The position numbers and the translations under genes are program-made. Source: Lepas anatifera (Eukaryota > Arthropoda > Thecostraca > Lepadidae). Taken from it: 64,000 nt of DNA. The notes under the pieces are model-generated. The model saw only the letters and a list, made by a program, of their open reading frames with translations. It was not told the origin of the DNA and searched no databases. The stretch covers positions 976,501 to 1,040,500 of the forward strand of contig JAOTON010002272.1 of the NCBI GenBank assembly GCA_034440635.1, read 5' to 3'. Positions 1 to 12,155 of this stretch are shown here, in pieces; positions within the stretch are counted from its first letter, which is position 1, and each line of letters opens with the position of its first letter.

Positions 1-344
1 CCCACCGATTTATGTAATTGGCTAATAATTACGTGCAGGGATTCCCGAGTTCAGCCCTTTCACGTCGACGAGGCGACCAAAGGCAGCATTCGCTTAGTCA
101 TGTGACACTCGAGAGGGCCCAGAGCACAGCGGCGGTCAGAGCCGCCGTTCGCTGCCAATTACGCCGCCAAGTGACACTCGAGACGGCCCGCCGCACGACG
201 GCCGCCAGCGCGTAATCGCCCTGGTGCCAAACTCCCGGGCAGAACACGATAAACATGTTCAGGAAAAGCCTTTGCTTTTGAAAATACCCCAGTCTGTGGC
301 GACTGAGTTTCGACAACTGTGGCATAATGTTGTGCGCTACAATA

Positions 345-557
345 TTGAGCCTGGATAGCCTGGTGGCTTCATTACCCGTCTCCAGATTGGGGAGGCATGA
401 ATTAGAGTGGATTCAATCCCCACGGCTGGGAACCGCCTTCCGTGTACCATCTGGCCCGGTGCAGAGTATCCTTACATACCCAAGCCAATACTCCCTGTAA
501 TTGGGTAAGTGTGTCTGCTGGGATTGATCCTAATTAAGCAAAGTAAAAAATAAAATA
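345..557 (+). mobile_element. tRNA-derived SINE, family A
   Basis: A tRNA-like head carries a box A (TAGCCTGGTGG at 356-366) and a box B (GGATTCAATCC at 409-419). A non-tRNA body follows, ending in an A-rich tail (540-557). The body shares several blocks, including CTGGCCCGGTG and TGTAATTGG, with the minus-strand element near 38.2-38.4 kb, so the two are copies of one family. Both ends are approximate. Confidence 0.75.
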
Positions 558-1029
558 GAGTTCAGTAGAACCAACAACGCATCCATACATAAGACGTAAA
601 ATAAACAATACTTCAACCAAAGGGAGGCCAGCACCGCCTGGGGTTAGATTTGCTGATGCAAACGTTGGCCCCGGGGAGCAGGCTTGAACATCGCGGCTCC
701 GAACTTCTCCCGTTCAGTGCGATACAGAAAATTGGCACATTCCATTTTCTGTCCTACAAACCAGTCACAGGCAAGCGCTACATACATCAGCCAGATCAGC
801 TACAGCTTAGGTCTTCTGATTGCTGCCCGGCAGTGTTGATCTCGGCCCTCTTTATTAGTCGCCGGCGGCACTGGGTCAAGCCAGAGCGAGACTAAACCAT
901 CGCGCTAGAGAATGTCACACCAGTAACATAAGCGTAGGCTTGGTAGATGAGAACGCCGTTTCAGTGCCACACATTTATGCCAGGTTGTTACTCTCACTAA
1001 TCTGCCATACTAGCCATTTCCAACCAAGC
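558..1029. other. Intergenic, nothing recognised
   Basis: Mixed-composition sequence with only short open frames and no domain, tRNA fold or repeat structure that I can support. Confidence 0.5.
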
Positions 1030-1350
1030 CAGAGAGCGAGAGCGAGAGCGAGAGAGAGAGAGGGGAAGCACAACTCACGCAGAGAGCAGGGGAGAGCGTA
1101 CCTCACGCCTCGAACAGAGGCAGTATGACTCAAGGAGAGAGGAGGGGGAACATCAATCGTGGAGAGATCAGAGACGAAATAAACTCACGGAGAGAGAAGG
1201 GAATCATAAATCTCAGAGAAGAGGAAAAGCAAGCCCACAGAGGGAGGAAAGTGGACGCATACCTCACAAAAGGAGCGAGGACGAGAGAGGCAGTAAGAAT
1301 AAATTCGGGAGAGAGAAAGGCAGAATCCACAAAGGAGAGAGATGGCATGC
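1030..1350 (+). repeat. GA-rich low-complexity tract
   Basis: A GAGA simple repeat (about 1030-1063) passes into a purine-rich stretch in which a loose GGAGAGA...AAACTCACGG-like motif recurs about every 30 bp. The 156-codon open frame over it is rich in Arg, Glu and Gly, as any purine-rich strand would be, and is not called as a gene. Confidence 0.6.
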
Positions 1351-1839
1351 ACAACTCAGGGTACAGAGGGGAAATAGCTGTAAAAGGTTCTTATCATTAT
1401 TCCATGAAAATCGAGCCATTGCATTGGATTCATTTGCCGCTCAGCACACCATTCCGTCATAAAATAGGATCCATCGTAATCCGTCATTTCGTTCTAAAAT
1501 CCAAGCGATCCTTGCCAGGCGTGGCAGTTCTGCTGCCGCTAGCAGGACAAGGTAAAGACGGCAGTAGTGAAAATGAGCGCGGACATCAAATATAGGTTGG
1601 AAATAAGCCAAAGTACGGCAACCATAGTTTTGAGGGGAAAAGGCTGAGCACTAGCTTTATCCACCAATAACGAAATGTTCACAGCGGATTTCTGCTGATT
1701 TCGTTTTTCGTTTAACAGTTTGCGTCTCAAAGTTTTCCTGGCATCTCTCCTCGTATAATTATTTCCCCATATTGTTTAGTAACGCATTCTTTTGTATATA
1801 AGTATTATCATACAGTAATACTTAAAAAAAATCAATTTC
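1351..1839. other. Intergenic, nothing recognised
   Basis: AT-rich toward its right end. No supported gene or repeat. Confidence 0.45.
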
Positions 1840-2070
1840 ATTTTTATGCGCCTAATTTTCGTACCCAAAATTTTGCATCGCTATGGGGGTACAGCCCTGG
1901 GGCTTTGCGACGCACCTAGTGCTAAGGTCATCGGCGTCACTGATTCCCAGCCCGTTGGAAGGGTATGTTACGGATCGGGAAGTCCTTATTCCGCACTCCC
2001 GCCGGGATTTGAACCCGTGTCAGCGAGGTGGAAACCCAGCGCGCTACCACTGCGCCACCGCATCCCAGTC
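1840..2070 (-). mobile_element. tRNA-derived SINE, family B
   Basis: On the minus strand a tRNA-like head reads box A TGGCGCAGTGGTAGCGC (2057-2041) and box B GGGTTCAAATCC (2016-2005), with a D-arm and T-arm that could pair. The downstream non-tRNA body runs to an AT-rich stretch near 1840. The head does not close into a good acceptor stem, so this is a SINE rather than a functional tRNA gene. Confidence 0.65.
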
Positions 2071-2115
2071 TTTCGTACAAAGATTGACATTGGACTGACC
2101 CGGATATGCTGTCTT

Positions 2116-2349
2116 ACGTGAACTAACCTTACATAACCGAACCATATCAGTGTATTGGATTTGGCACCGGCATATACGTGTGGGTAAAGGGGCCGTAGCG
2201 CCCTAAACTGTCCAATTTTCTTTAAAAAAATTCACAATTTTGAATATTTACCCGACCGTCCCCCTCCCCCCACTATCCCGACAACCTTGCCTTGATCCGC
2301 CCATGGGATTACTTTTGATACGGTTCGGTTATGTACGGTTAGTTCACGT
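2116..2349. repeat. Small inverted-repeat element
   Basis: Arms at 2116-2143 and 2322-2349 are inverted copies of about 28 bp, with the motif ACGTGAACTAACC facing GGTTAGTTCACGT. They enclose about 180 bp of AT-rich sequence with no coding potential, which is MITE-like. No target duplication could be fixed. Confidence 0.6.
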
Positions 2350-2369
2350 AATGCAAGTCCAGAGCCCAA

Positions 2370-2590
2370 TTGTTAACAGCTGTAGAAAATCTGCCTACCA
2401 TACGGAAATTGCCGCTGCGTTTCAATTCCACTAAATCTGGTACATTTCCCTGTCATCTGGTGCCGCGTTCCACTCTGACACGTGTCAAAATGGACCTCGG
2501 CACCAGATGTCAGAAAAATGTACCAGATCTACTTGAATTGAAAAGGAGCGGCAATCTCCGTATGGTAAGCAGCTTTTCTACAACTTTTAC
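2370..2590. repeat. Near-perfect hairpin (fold-back) of about 110-bp arms
   Basis: 2370-2480 and 2481-2590 are inverted copies. For example CTACCATACGG on the left faces CCGTATGGTAAG on the right, and ATCTGGTGCCG faces CGGCACCAGAT around the centre. The loop is almost absent. It is probably a fold-back MITE abutting the preceding inverted repeat. Confidence 0.75.
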
Positions 2591-3377
2591 GAAATTTGCC
2601 CCTGGTTAACAAATGCCAATTCAGGCCGAGGTTTGGCATTTGGCAGTCTGGTTCCATCAGCTTAAACTCTGGTCGCGAAAGGGACTTTGTGACGTGGATG
2701 CGGACTGGGATTAGACAGCACCAGCCGGCGACGGCGGGCCGGACCCCGAAGGGACTAAGGCGGAGACGCCCGCAGCTGGAGAGGCGCACAGACATCACCG
2801 CCGCGCACGGCCGCGCCCACAGCTGAACCGCTGCAGTGGTTTTAAACTGGGCCATCTTACACTCCTGCTTTGAAATCATATATACACCTGTAGAGAATCA
2901 TATGCAAACGCACGTTAACAAACCCACTGCTCCAAAAGGCAGGAATATGTATGAGAGGTAAGACAAAGCTCAATGATTTTTGTCCCTCTGAAGAGTCGGG
3001 GCATCGGCTGAAGAGATTGGCTTGGAGCGGTTCGTTAGAGCGCACCACCCCGTGATAGCTTTCGTGCCTAGCCAACCGACAACCAGGCCGGAGCGCGCAA
3101 CACTCCAACCAGGCTCCGCCAGTCGAAAAACATCCGCGTGTTGTCAGCAAGACGTGATGTTTTGTACAGCCAGGCCACAATGGATGCGTCTCCGACGAGA
3201 TGTCAAAGGCAGGTACGTGACATGCTGCTCCCGCCTGTGTATCCAGACAACAGGGAAGCGAGAGAGAAAATCAGACCCATTAATTGATTTCGTGGATCAT
3301 GTATTTGGAGCCACATATTTGGAGCCTATGAGTGGCACTGTCTAGCAGCGTGGCTAGACAGTGTGCTAACACCTGTC
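2591..3377. other. Intergenic, nothing recognised
   Basis: Moderately GC-rich. Short open frames on both strands have no recognisable domain and no paired splice sites that I could support. Confidence 0.45.
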
Positions 3378-3381
3378 TTAA

Positions 3382-4207
3382 CACGCGCATTGAAAGGGAC
3401 GGGTACCAGCCCCCCCTCGGGTTTTTCGGAGATAGCAGAAAAAAGGCGGCGTGTAGCGCCGCCGTACTTGGCATACGTTTTCCCTCATCATTTTTACAAC
3501 TTCTGTGAAAATTTTAAGATTATGTCATCTCAAATCAGGTCACCAGTACAGGTAAAGTGACCTGACCTCAAAAAAGTTTAAGATGGCATAAGTCAGAGCA
3601 GGGTGAACTTATCCGATTGCAACTCATATCACATAATGGACCCACCGAGTTCTCTAAGATATGTTCCGGTATTTTTTATATCGATGACCTAAGGTCAGGT
3701 ACGAGTCATGACCTCTCCATTGGGAATGCATGGGAAAAATTGTTTTTACTGAATAACTCAGTAACGAATAGTGATAGAGCATTTATTTTAGCTGCATTAG
3801 ACTTGTCTTGGCTTTGCAGTTCTAATGATATGCATTTTATATAATTTGACCTTGACCTGACCTCAGGTCAGGTCAAATCCTTGATTTGACCTAGCAAGGT
3901 CAAATTATATATCATTCGATTCGGCTTGCTGCGAGGATTCATATAGTTTAAATCGTTTTGCTCTATCTTTACTTTTTCAGATGTAATGTCCGAAAAACTG
4001 AATTTACATGTTATCCCTATGACGGCATGTTTTGACCACTTGTGACATTAAATGTGACCTGACAAAAAAATGGTCCAAATATTTTCGATGGAGAAGTGGA
4101 TGGGCTACCCAACGCCGTTTACCGTTTTTCACTACCTACCGTTGTTCTCGAGATCTTAGGCCCCCCCGTCAAAGCGAAGGTGGCTCAGACCCCCGTCAAT
4201 GCGCGTG
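3382..4207. mobile_element. TTAA-flanked non-autonomous DNA element (826 bp)
   Basis: TTAA occurs on both sides (3378-3381 and 4208-4211). The termini are inverted: CACGCGCATTGA on the left and TCAATGCGCGTG on the right. The TTAA duplication points to the piggyBac or Kolobok groups. There is no transposase frame. The interior is packed with AGGTCA/TGACCT half-sites, with a palindromic cluster near 3848-3905. The same interior style is seen in the TTAA element at 35714-36714. Confidence 0.75.
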
Positions 4208-4280
4208 TTAAGACATAGTATTCATGAATAAAACTCATGGCCACCTGCTGTACAACCTGTCATCAGAACAGCAAATGAGC

Positions 4281-4630
4281 TAGGCCACTCGGGAGCCTGG
4301 AATCACTCCCACAGTCACCCAGGAGCCAGGAATCACTCCCACAGTCACCCGGGAGCAAGGAGTCACTCCCACAACGCCAGGGAAACGGGAACTACTCCCA
4401 CACCACCAGGGAGTCGGGAACCACTCCCACACCACCAGGGAGTCGGGAACCACTCCCACACCACCAGGGAGTCGGGAACCACTCCCACACCGCCAGAAAG
4501 TCGGGGACCACTCCCAGAGCCGCCCAAGAGACGGGAATCACCCCTACAGCCACAAGCCCTCAGCCTCCTACACTCCTACAGCCTGCCACACCACTAGAGA
4601 GTGGGGAGCCACTCCCACAGCCGCCGGGGA
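4281..4630 (+). repeat. Minisatellite, unit about 30 bp
   Basis: Units resemble GGGAGTCGGGAACCACTCCC plus CACACCACCA. Four are nearly identical in the middle (about 4385-4500) and the flanking copies are more diverged. About 11 copies are readable. Confidence 0.85.
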
Positions 4631-5159
4631 TTTGGGTTAGGTGTGGGGGTTCAGAGTCGGTTCACCGAGTCTAGACCTATCGCTGCTCGGTGCCGCAGGG
4701 TTTGCGATGTCCGCCCAGACATCCCATCCCAGGCTCATCCACAATTCAGCTCCGGTAAATGTCGGCAGAAGCGCTCAACTTGGAGCGGCAGCGCCTTCTG
4801 TGAACGGCTGAGGTCACAACACGGCCGCGCGCGGTCGGCAGTGACCTCAAAGCCCGACCAGAAGGCGCCGCTGGTGGACATTCTGTAGACTTGAAAACTA
4901 AGGCCAGTGCCAGAAGGTACTGGCACTGATAAAGGTTGCCACTCGGGGCTAGCACTTAGAAGTTTGTAGTGGTTTCACTTCCGATTGCCGTTACAGAAGA
5001 TCGTAACAGTTTTGACGAAAGTCGACTTTTTTCTTTCCAAGCATATCAAAAAAGGACCAAAAAAGTCAAAATGCGAAGAAAACTAGTTTATGGTGTTTCT
5101 ATCATACATGGTTTTCGTTATCAAATCACTCGTTTCTCTCGTTCCTGTCGCAATTTCTG

Positions 5160-6389
5160 TACAGAGTGCTACTCTGCAGGCGTGGTACCATATCTGGACA
5201 GAGTACTACACTGCAGGTGTGGTACAATATCTGGACAGAGTGCTACACTGCAGGCGCGTGGTACAATATATGGACAGAGTGCTACACTGCAGGCGTGGTA
5301 CAATATCTGGACAGAGTGCTACTCTGCAGGCGTGGTACCATATCTGGACAGAGTGCTACACTGCAGGCGTGGTACAATATATGGACAGAGTGCTACACTG
5401 CAGGCGTGGTACAATATCTGGACAGAGTGCTACACTGCAGGCGTGGTACAATATCTGGACAGAGTACTACACTGCAGGTGCGTGACAATATCTGGACAGA
5501 GTGCTACACTGCAGGCGCGTGGCAATTTATGGACAGAGTGCTACTCTGCAGGCGTGGTACCATATCTGGACAGAGTACTACACTGCAGGCGTGGTACAAT
5601 ATATGGACAGAGTGCTACACTGCAGGTGTGGTACAATATCTGGACAGAGTGCTACACTGCAGGCGCGTGACAATATCTGGACAGAGTGCTACACTGCAGG
5701 CGTGGTACAATATCTGGACAGAGTGCTACTCTGCAGGCGTGGTACCATATCTGGACAGAGTGCTACACTGCAGGCGTGGTACAATATATGGACAGAGTGC
5801 TACACTGCAGGCGTGGTACAATATCTGGACAGAGTGCTACACTGCAGGCGTGGTACAATATCTGGACAGAGTACTACACTGCAGGTGCGTGGACAATATC
5901 TGGACAGAGTGCTACACTGCAGGCGCGTGGCAATATCTGGACAGGGTGCTACACTGCAGGCGCGGTACCATATCTGGACAGAGTGCTACACTGCAGGCTT
6001 GCCACAATATCTGGACAGAGTGCTACACTGCAGGCTTGCCACAATATCTGGACAGAGTGCTACTCTGCAGGCGCGGTACCATATCTGGACAGAGTCTACA
6101 CGAAAAATTGAAGTGCTACACTGCAGGCTTGCCACAATATCTGGCCAGAGTGCTACACTGCAGGCTTGCCACAATATCTGGACAGAGTGCTACTCTGCAG
6201 GTGTGGTACAATATCTGGACAGAGTGCTACACTGCAGGCTTGCCACAATATCTGGACAGAGTGCTACTCTGCAGGTGTGGTACAATATCTGGACAGAGTG
6301 CTACACTGCAGGCTTGCCACAATATCTGGACAGAGTGTTACTCTGCAGGCGTGGTACCAGTATCTGGACAGAGTGCTACACTGCAGGCG
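5160..6389 (+). repeat. 37-bp minisatellite, about 33 copies
   Basis: The unit begins CTGGACAGAGTGCTACACTG and continues CAGGCGTGGTACAATAT. Variants include a CTCTGCAG form and a GCTTGCCACAATAT form. The second is concentrated at 5990-6340, where it partly alternates with the original to give a 74-bp higher-order period. One unit is interrupted at about 6091-6120. Because 37 is not a multiple of three and the unit lacks stops in all three plus frames, open frames of 503 and 362 codons run through it. I treat these as artefacts. Confidence 0.95.
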
Positions 6390-6640
6390 AAGTTACGGCG
6401 TCAGCGTCAGATCAACGACAGCATAAAGCAGACGCGCGCCGGTGCGTCCGCCGCTGGGTGCCGGCGTTATTCGCCGCAGCGGGGCTGGGCGGCCCACCGC
6501 GTGCCACCAGAGCGCTGCTTTCCCGTAAAACCGCACCATATGCACGGAGCACCGCCGCGGCGGGGATTTCTGAAGCTGCCCGGCATTAGCATGGCTTCTC
6601 CTGGCTTGAAATGCTCCGGCGCCGATGGGTGCCAGTTGTC
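6390..6640. other. GC/CpG-rich block beside the 37-bp array
   Basis: An abrupt change from the array to CpG-dense sequence. Several frames are open on both strands because of base composition. It could be a diverged exon or promoter, but I see no domain, start or splice pair that decides this. Confidence 0.4.
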
Positions 6641-6679
6641 GTATTACGTATGGCATTGGTCCAAATTTGGAGCATAACT

Positions 6680-7600
6680 ATAACTGGTTATTGTTGCAGT
6701 TTTTTTTTACTTTATCCCATTCATGGAAACGGACCAATGAAGTGCGAAGTAAATCGGTTTAAAATAAGGATTTCTCCCGCACGAGTAATACATATTTTCC
6801 GTTTATATAACTTCACGCATGTCTATCCTTCACCAGCGCTCGTAACATACAGCAACAGACCGGAGTGATTCAATTCGAGACACCGAATCGTGGTAATTTG
6901 GTCTGGTCTCTTATTTATTCATTCACTGGTCTTATTGGCTTTGAGATGGAATGTGTAAACTTCGTAGGATTTTAAGCGAGGCCGCGCAGAGCATGCCACT
7001 GAACCCAGAGTTTAATGTTGCAATTCTCTAAGAGCTCACCCTTCACGGCGCAATAGCGTGCCACTTAAAGTGCACGGACACTAAGCCCTGCCCCCATCCC
7101 CTTCCCAATGGGCCTAATGGGTGGTGGCGGCGGTTCGATGAGGGAGGGGACTCGCGCAGGGCCATCAAGGGCCTCACTCCACTCTAAACGTCGCCTATTT
7201 CACTGGAAACGTTGAGTTCTGGGAAAAATGAAATATTAAACCGAGTGTTTTTCGGTATGATGTTACACGGAAGTTTCAGCTCAAACCCCACTGTAAAGGT
7301 TCAACATTCCACTTGACATGGAGCGCAAAAAAAGCAAACATTGTTTTGACATGCAGGTATCCGTCTTTACATCAAGCTTCATGGTGTAGACACGACGACG
7401 CAGTCCCGCCCCTGCCGATTCCAGCAGCTCAGCCGCGCTATCGACCGACGCCCGCTGTTTTCCACGACCGATTGCACTATGTGGCGTGCCACTTGAAACT
7501 GGCAGCGGGACCCCTACCACTGCAGCCAGGCATTCACCATCGACAGCCGACACAAACCGCCTCCCCCGCAGAGAAAACGCGAGCGGCGAACGACACCGGA
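6680..7600. other. Intergenic, nothing recognised
   Basis: No supported gene. The right-hand 200 bp are CpG-rich and abut the next minisatellite. Confidence 0.4.
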
Positions 7601-7605
7601 CAGAG

Positions 7606-8645
7606 ACAGAGACAGACCAGAGACAGATCGCTGCACGGATACAATCACCAGAGACAGATTGCTGCACAGATAAAATAATTACAGACATATCACCGCACAG
7701 ATATAATCAATATCAACACAGACAGGTCACTCCACTGATAAAATCACCAGAGACAGATAAGTGTGCGGGTATAATAACCACAGACAGATCGCTGCACCGA
7801 TACAATCACCAAAGACAGATCGCTGCACGGATACAATCACCAGAGACAGATCACTCCACGGATACAATCACTAGAGACAGATCCGCGCAAGGACACAATC
7901 ACCAGAGACAGATCGCTACACAAATACAATCACCAGAGACAGATCGCTACGCGGATACAATCACCAGAGACAGATCGCTGCACGGATACAATCACCAGAG
8001 ACAGATCGCTACACGGATACAATCACCAGAGACAGATCGTTGCACAGATAGAATCGTTACAGACAGATCACCGCACAGATATAATCAATATCACCACAGA
8101 CAGGTCACTCCACTGATAAAATCACCAGAGACAGATAAGTGTGCGGGTATAATAACTACAGACAGATCGCTGCACCGATACAATCACCAGAGACAGACCG
8201 CTGCACGGATATAACCACCAGAGACATCACTGCACGGATACCATCACCAGAGACATCACTGCACAGATACAATCACCAGAGACAGATCGTTACACGGATA
8301 CAATCACCAGAGACAGATCGCTGCACGGATACAATCACCAGAGACAGATCGCTGCACGGATACAATCACCAGAGACAGATCGCTGCACGGATATAATCAC
8401 CACAGACAGATCGCAGCACGGATATAATCACCACAGACAGACCGCAGCACGGATATAATCACCACAGACAGATCGCAGCATGGATATAATCACCACAGAC
8501 AGATCGCAGCACGGATATAATCACCACAGACAGACCGCAGCATGGATATAATCACCACAGACAGACCGCAGCATGGATATAATCACCACAGACAGATCGC
8601 AGCACGGATATAATCACCACAGACAGACCGCAGCATGGATATAAT
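7606..8645 (+). repeat. 31-bp minisatellite with higher-order structure
   Basis: The unit resembles ATACAATCACCAGAGACAGA plus TCGCTGCACGG, about 33 copies. A variant block (7676-7810) containing GACAGGTCACTCCACTG recurs 378 bp downstream (about 8055-8185), so a segment of about 12 units was duplicated as a whole. The last third (8395-8645) is a homogenised subfamily with ATATAATCACCACAGACAGA. The 242-codon open frame across it is a by-product. Confidence 0.93.
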
Positions 8646-8649
8646 CAAC

Positions 8650-9580
8650 GGGTCGGCAGCAGAAACCCGCAACACTGCACGTGCAAAACCAACCAAGTCC
8701 TATACAAAAATAGAGGAGGATCTGTACTGCTAACGCTTTTGACGACACTGGGCCGTCATATCTCATTGTCACATTTATTTGCCATCGGCCTCGTTTCCGT
8801 GAACGGCAATATCCAATTGATGCACGTTTAAATAAGCACCAAGTACAGCATTCCCCGTGGCCTCAGTCAATTTACGTCACCAAAGGCACTGATGCGATTT
8901 ACCGTTACTACTTTTAGGCTTCGCAAATGGTACAGACATTTAAAGTCCACGGGCGCTTTCCCACGGCGCGTATATATTCAATCACTACGCCGCGGCACAG
9001 TGATTGAATAAATACGCAGCGCGCCGCCCCGATTACACAATTCGGTTGTGCGCTCCTGAAACGGTTTTTTTCTCGCATTTTCTCGTCATTACCTGCCAGA
9101 ATCTACGCAAATGTTCCCAGTTTTATTTTGATCAACTGCACCGGTAGCATTCCGAATACAGCAAAAATAGATCAGCTTCAGCTCTCATCCTCCACCCTCA
9201 CGGATACATACTCCGTAATCCGTGGTGACGCCGCTGCCTCTTACGGCCTCGTCTATTCGGGGCACGGGTTCGGTCGGTCACACGCGCGTTGAATAATTCG
9301 ACGTTTGATGCGCGTCAATAGGATGAGTGGAGCCCTCAAAATTAAATATAAACTGTACATTAATCAATCAATAGAAAGTCCTGACACAGTCTGGGAGTTT
9401 CACCGGCTTTCGGCTGTGAGACCAGACAGCCGGGAGCGGGTTGCCATCTGGTGCATGCTCCGTTACGTTACGGCGCCGCCGTCTGCCGGCCGTAACGGCG
9501 GCCGTCACCGGGGCGCCCCGCACCATCGATTTGCGGGCGGGCGCCGGCGCGCGCGCCACTGCTCGTCACTGCAGCGGCAG
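8650..9580. other. Intergenic; CpG-rich block at the right end
   Basis: Nothing recognised in 8650-9420. 9425-9580 is strongly CpG-rich and directly precedes the 18-bp array. Confidence 0.4.
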
Positions 9581-9584
9581 TCAC

Positions 9585-10240
9585 CGAACAACCGACAGTC
9601 ACTGAAAAACCGACAGTCACTGAAAAACCGACAGTCACTGAAAAACCGACAGTCACCGAAAAACCGACAGACACCGAAAAACCGACAGTCACTGAACAGC
9701 CTACAGCCACCGAACAACCCACTAGCCACCGAACAACCAACCGACAGCCACCGAACAACCCACAGCCACCGAACAACCCACAGCCACCGAACAACCCACA
9801 GCCACCGAACAGCCGCCAGACACCGAACAACCGAATGTCACCGAACAACTGACAGCCACCGAACAACCACCAGACAACGAACAACCGACTGTCACCGAAC
9901 AACCGACAGTCACCGACCAACCTACTAGCCACCGAACAACCAACAGATACCAAACAACCGACAGCCACCGAACAACCAACAGATACCGAACTGACAGCTA
10001 CCTTCCAACCTAGTGTCACCGAACAACCGACAGCTATCGACGAATCTATAGTCCCCGAATACCTAACAGCTACCTTCCAACCTGGTGTCCTAGAGCAAAC
10101 GATAGCTACCAAATGGCCTACAGTCAACGAACAACCGACAGTTGCCTACCAGCCTACTGGCACCAAAAACCGATGGCTACCGAATAACCTACTGTCATTG
10201 AACAGCCCACAGATACCGAAAAACCGACAGTCACCCAACA
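9585..10240 (+). repeat. 18-bp minisatellite (degenerate)
   Basis: The repeated motif is CAGTCACTGAAAAACCGA, with a second subfamily AGCCACCGAACAACCCAC, about 36 units that degrade to the right. The period is a multiple of three, so open frames run along both strands (Thr/Asn/His-rich on plus, Gly/Val/Cys-rich on minus). These are not called as genes. Confidence 0.9.
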
Positions 10241-12154
10241 ATCCGAAATTCACTGTCACTGTCGCCACCGCAGCGAAGGCTACCGACAGTCCCTGATCGC
10301 ACAAAACCGCAGCAGGGAGCATTTAGTTTATAATCACGTGCACAGAATCGCAATCCAACGGTGACGAGCGCATTTTCGGAGCGCCACAACGTGGCAAGTC
10401 CTTTATGAACGGCGCAATTTGTCCTCAAATTGAAAAAAACTCAGGTACAGTAAGATCATTTCGAGTGATAATGTTTCTGAAAGGGAAAGATATTGGATGA
10501 GGATATTAGATATTGGATATTGGTGCTTCTAAAAGTCATCAAAATATGCATATGGATCACTTAGGCTGGTTGCATCGATGTAAATATTACGCATGCGCGT
10601 GTAGGCACGGGCGTGCAAGCGGGGGGTGGGTGGGTGGATACGCGCGTGCTGGGTTGGCATCCGCTAAGTATTTCAACGTTCGGCCAGTAAACGTTTTCGG
10701 CCCGTTTTCTTTTTCGGACAGTAACCGTGTCGCTCTGTTAACCCAAAATTACCTGTACCGAGTCATGATCAGCGTGGTAGACATCAATTTTACCCTATAG
10801 GTGATTTTACTACGGTACACTTTTCGTCGCTTCAAAGCTTATTATGTTTAATTATGTTCTGTTGTTTTCCATAAGTGATAGCTTGGCTGAAATGTATTGA
10901 ACTATGGATTAACGAATTAATATTGCGATAAAATAATCGGATTATTTCTCAAAAATAGAATACATGTATGCGCAATCGGACGAAAGTTCCATTACCGAAC
11001 TTGGTTTGGGAATGTTAAAATTAACTGGCAATCCCCTTCACAGTCCCTACAACATCCGCGATTTCTCTTCCTTACCAGCGACAGCGATTTGATTTACACC
11101 CGAACGAGAAATCCGTTTTCTGTCTGAGACAACAACAACCGAACCGAGGCAGTTTGTCCAATCGTCTTCGTCAGTGATGTCATCCTATTGTGGCAAGCGG
11201 CGCGGCTCGGGCGCCGGGCAGGATTGCCGCGACGGTGTGAGCGACGCAGCCGAAGCAGCGCCATTGCACCATACGCCGCTGAAAGGATGCCATTTCACGC
11301 GGCCGTCGGTAATTCCCTTGATGACGGGTATTATGACACATTCAGCGCAACCACCAGGCAGCGGAAAGAAGTCCGCAGCGCCGCTCCACACTCGCCGCCG
11401 AGCGGAGCTGGATGGGCTCTCCTCTGGTGCATTTAGACTCGGATGTCCACACATACGCGCCTAAGCATAGAATATTGATAGTCGTGGCTAAAGCCATACA
11501 TCAGCAACATGTCCGGCAATATTCTTCAAATTATCATATTTGTCCGGGATCTCTTGGGTATGTCTGAGCATATATTATATATATTTATATGTATCCGGGC
11601 AGAAGACTCCCCAGGCCGCAGAGGAACCATCTGGAATGTCGCGCGGCAGGGAACAAACACGCCAGTTAACAACCATGACCACGCAGCTGAACCCAGCATC
11701 GCTGTCCGTTTTACGGACGACACCGCGTCTGGCCGCTCCTGCCAACCAATAGTGGTTCGGCCAGATCCCCTATAGACCAGAGCTCCCATCCTGAATCATC
11801 GGATGGGCGGGAGGCACCATGGCGCCCAAATGAGGCCCGGCCGGAGTCCATCAGCGGCGCGGCGACTTGGCACCGTCGCCCCCGGGGGGCGCGCTCACCG
11901 CCGCCTCTCCGGAGTCCAGATCAATGCTCCGAAGTCAGGAACCCAGCCGGTGCACGGCAGGTAACCGAGATTCTATATCCAGTCACATCAGGCCGCCTTC
12001 TCGGTGGCACAATCATCAATTGTATTATCTCATGTCCCATTGTTTTTTAATGGATCGCACAGATTGCGCGTACACTGGGTTTTTCCCTTGGAGGCACCAG
12101 GCTCTAGCTACTGGTACCAAAAACATAACCACCCATAGCATGCATGGACACTGA
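10241..12154. other. Intergenic, nothing recognised
   Basis: Includes CpG-rich islands at about 11190-11450 and 11780-11960 that could mark promoters or exons. No start, domain or splice pair that I can defend. Confidence 0.4.
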
Positions 12155-12155
12155 T

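Noticed and set aside
1125..1595. 156-codon Arg/Glu-rich frame
   Set aside because: Purine-rich strand bias removes stop codons. The opposite composition on minus gives a similar low-complexity frame.
5160..6389. CRISPR array
   Set aside because: Units are contiguous with no unique spacers, and the genome is eukaryotic.
5166..6677. 503-codon open frame with a Cys/Trp/Tyr-rich 37-residue repeat
   Set aside because: It is the 37-bp minisatellite read through. Because 37 bp shifts frame each unit and no frame of the unit has a stop, all three frames are open. No start context, splice sites or non-repeat coding flank.
7486..8214. 242-codon plus-strand frame
   Set aside because: Follows the 31-bp array and changes peptide register with each unit, with no selection for one frame visible.
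9468..10127. 219-codon Gly/Val/Cys-rich minus-strand frame
   Set aside because: Translation of the 18-bp array. The opposite strand is equally open.
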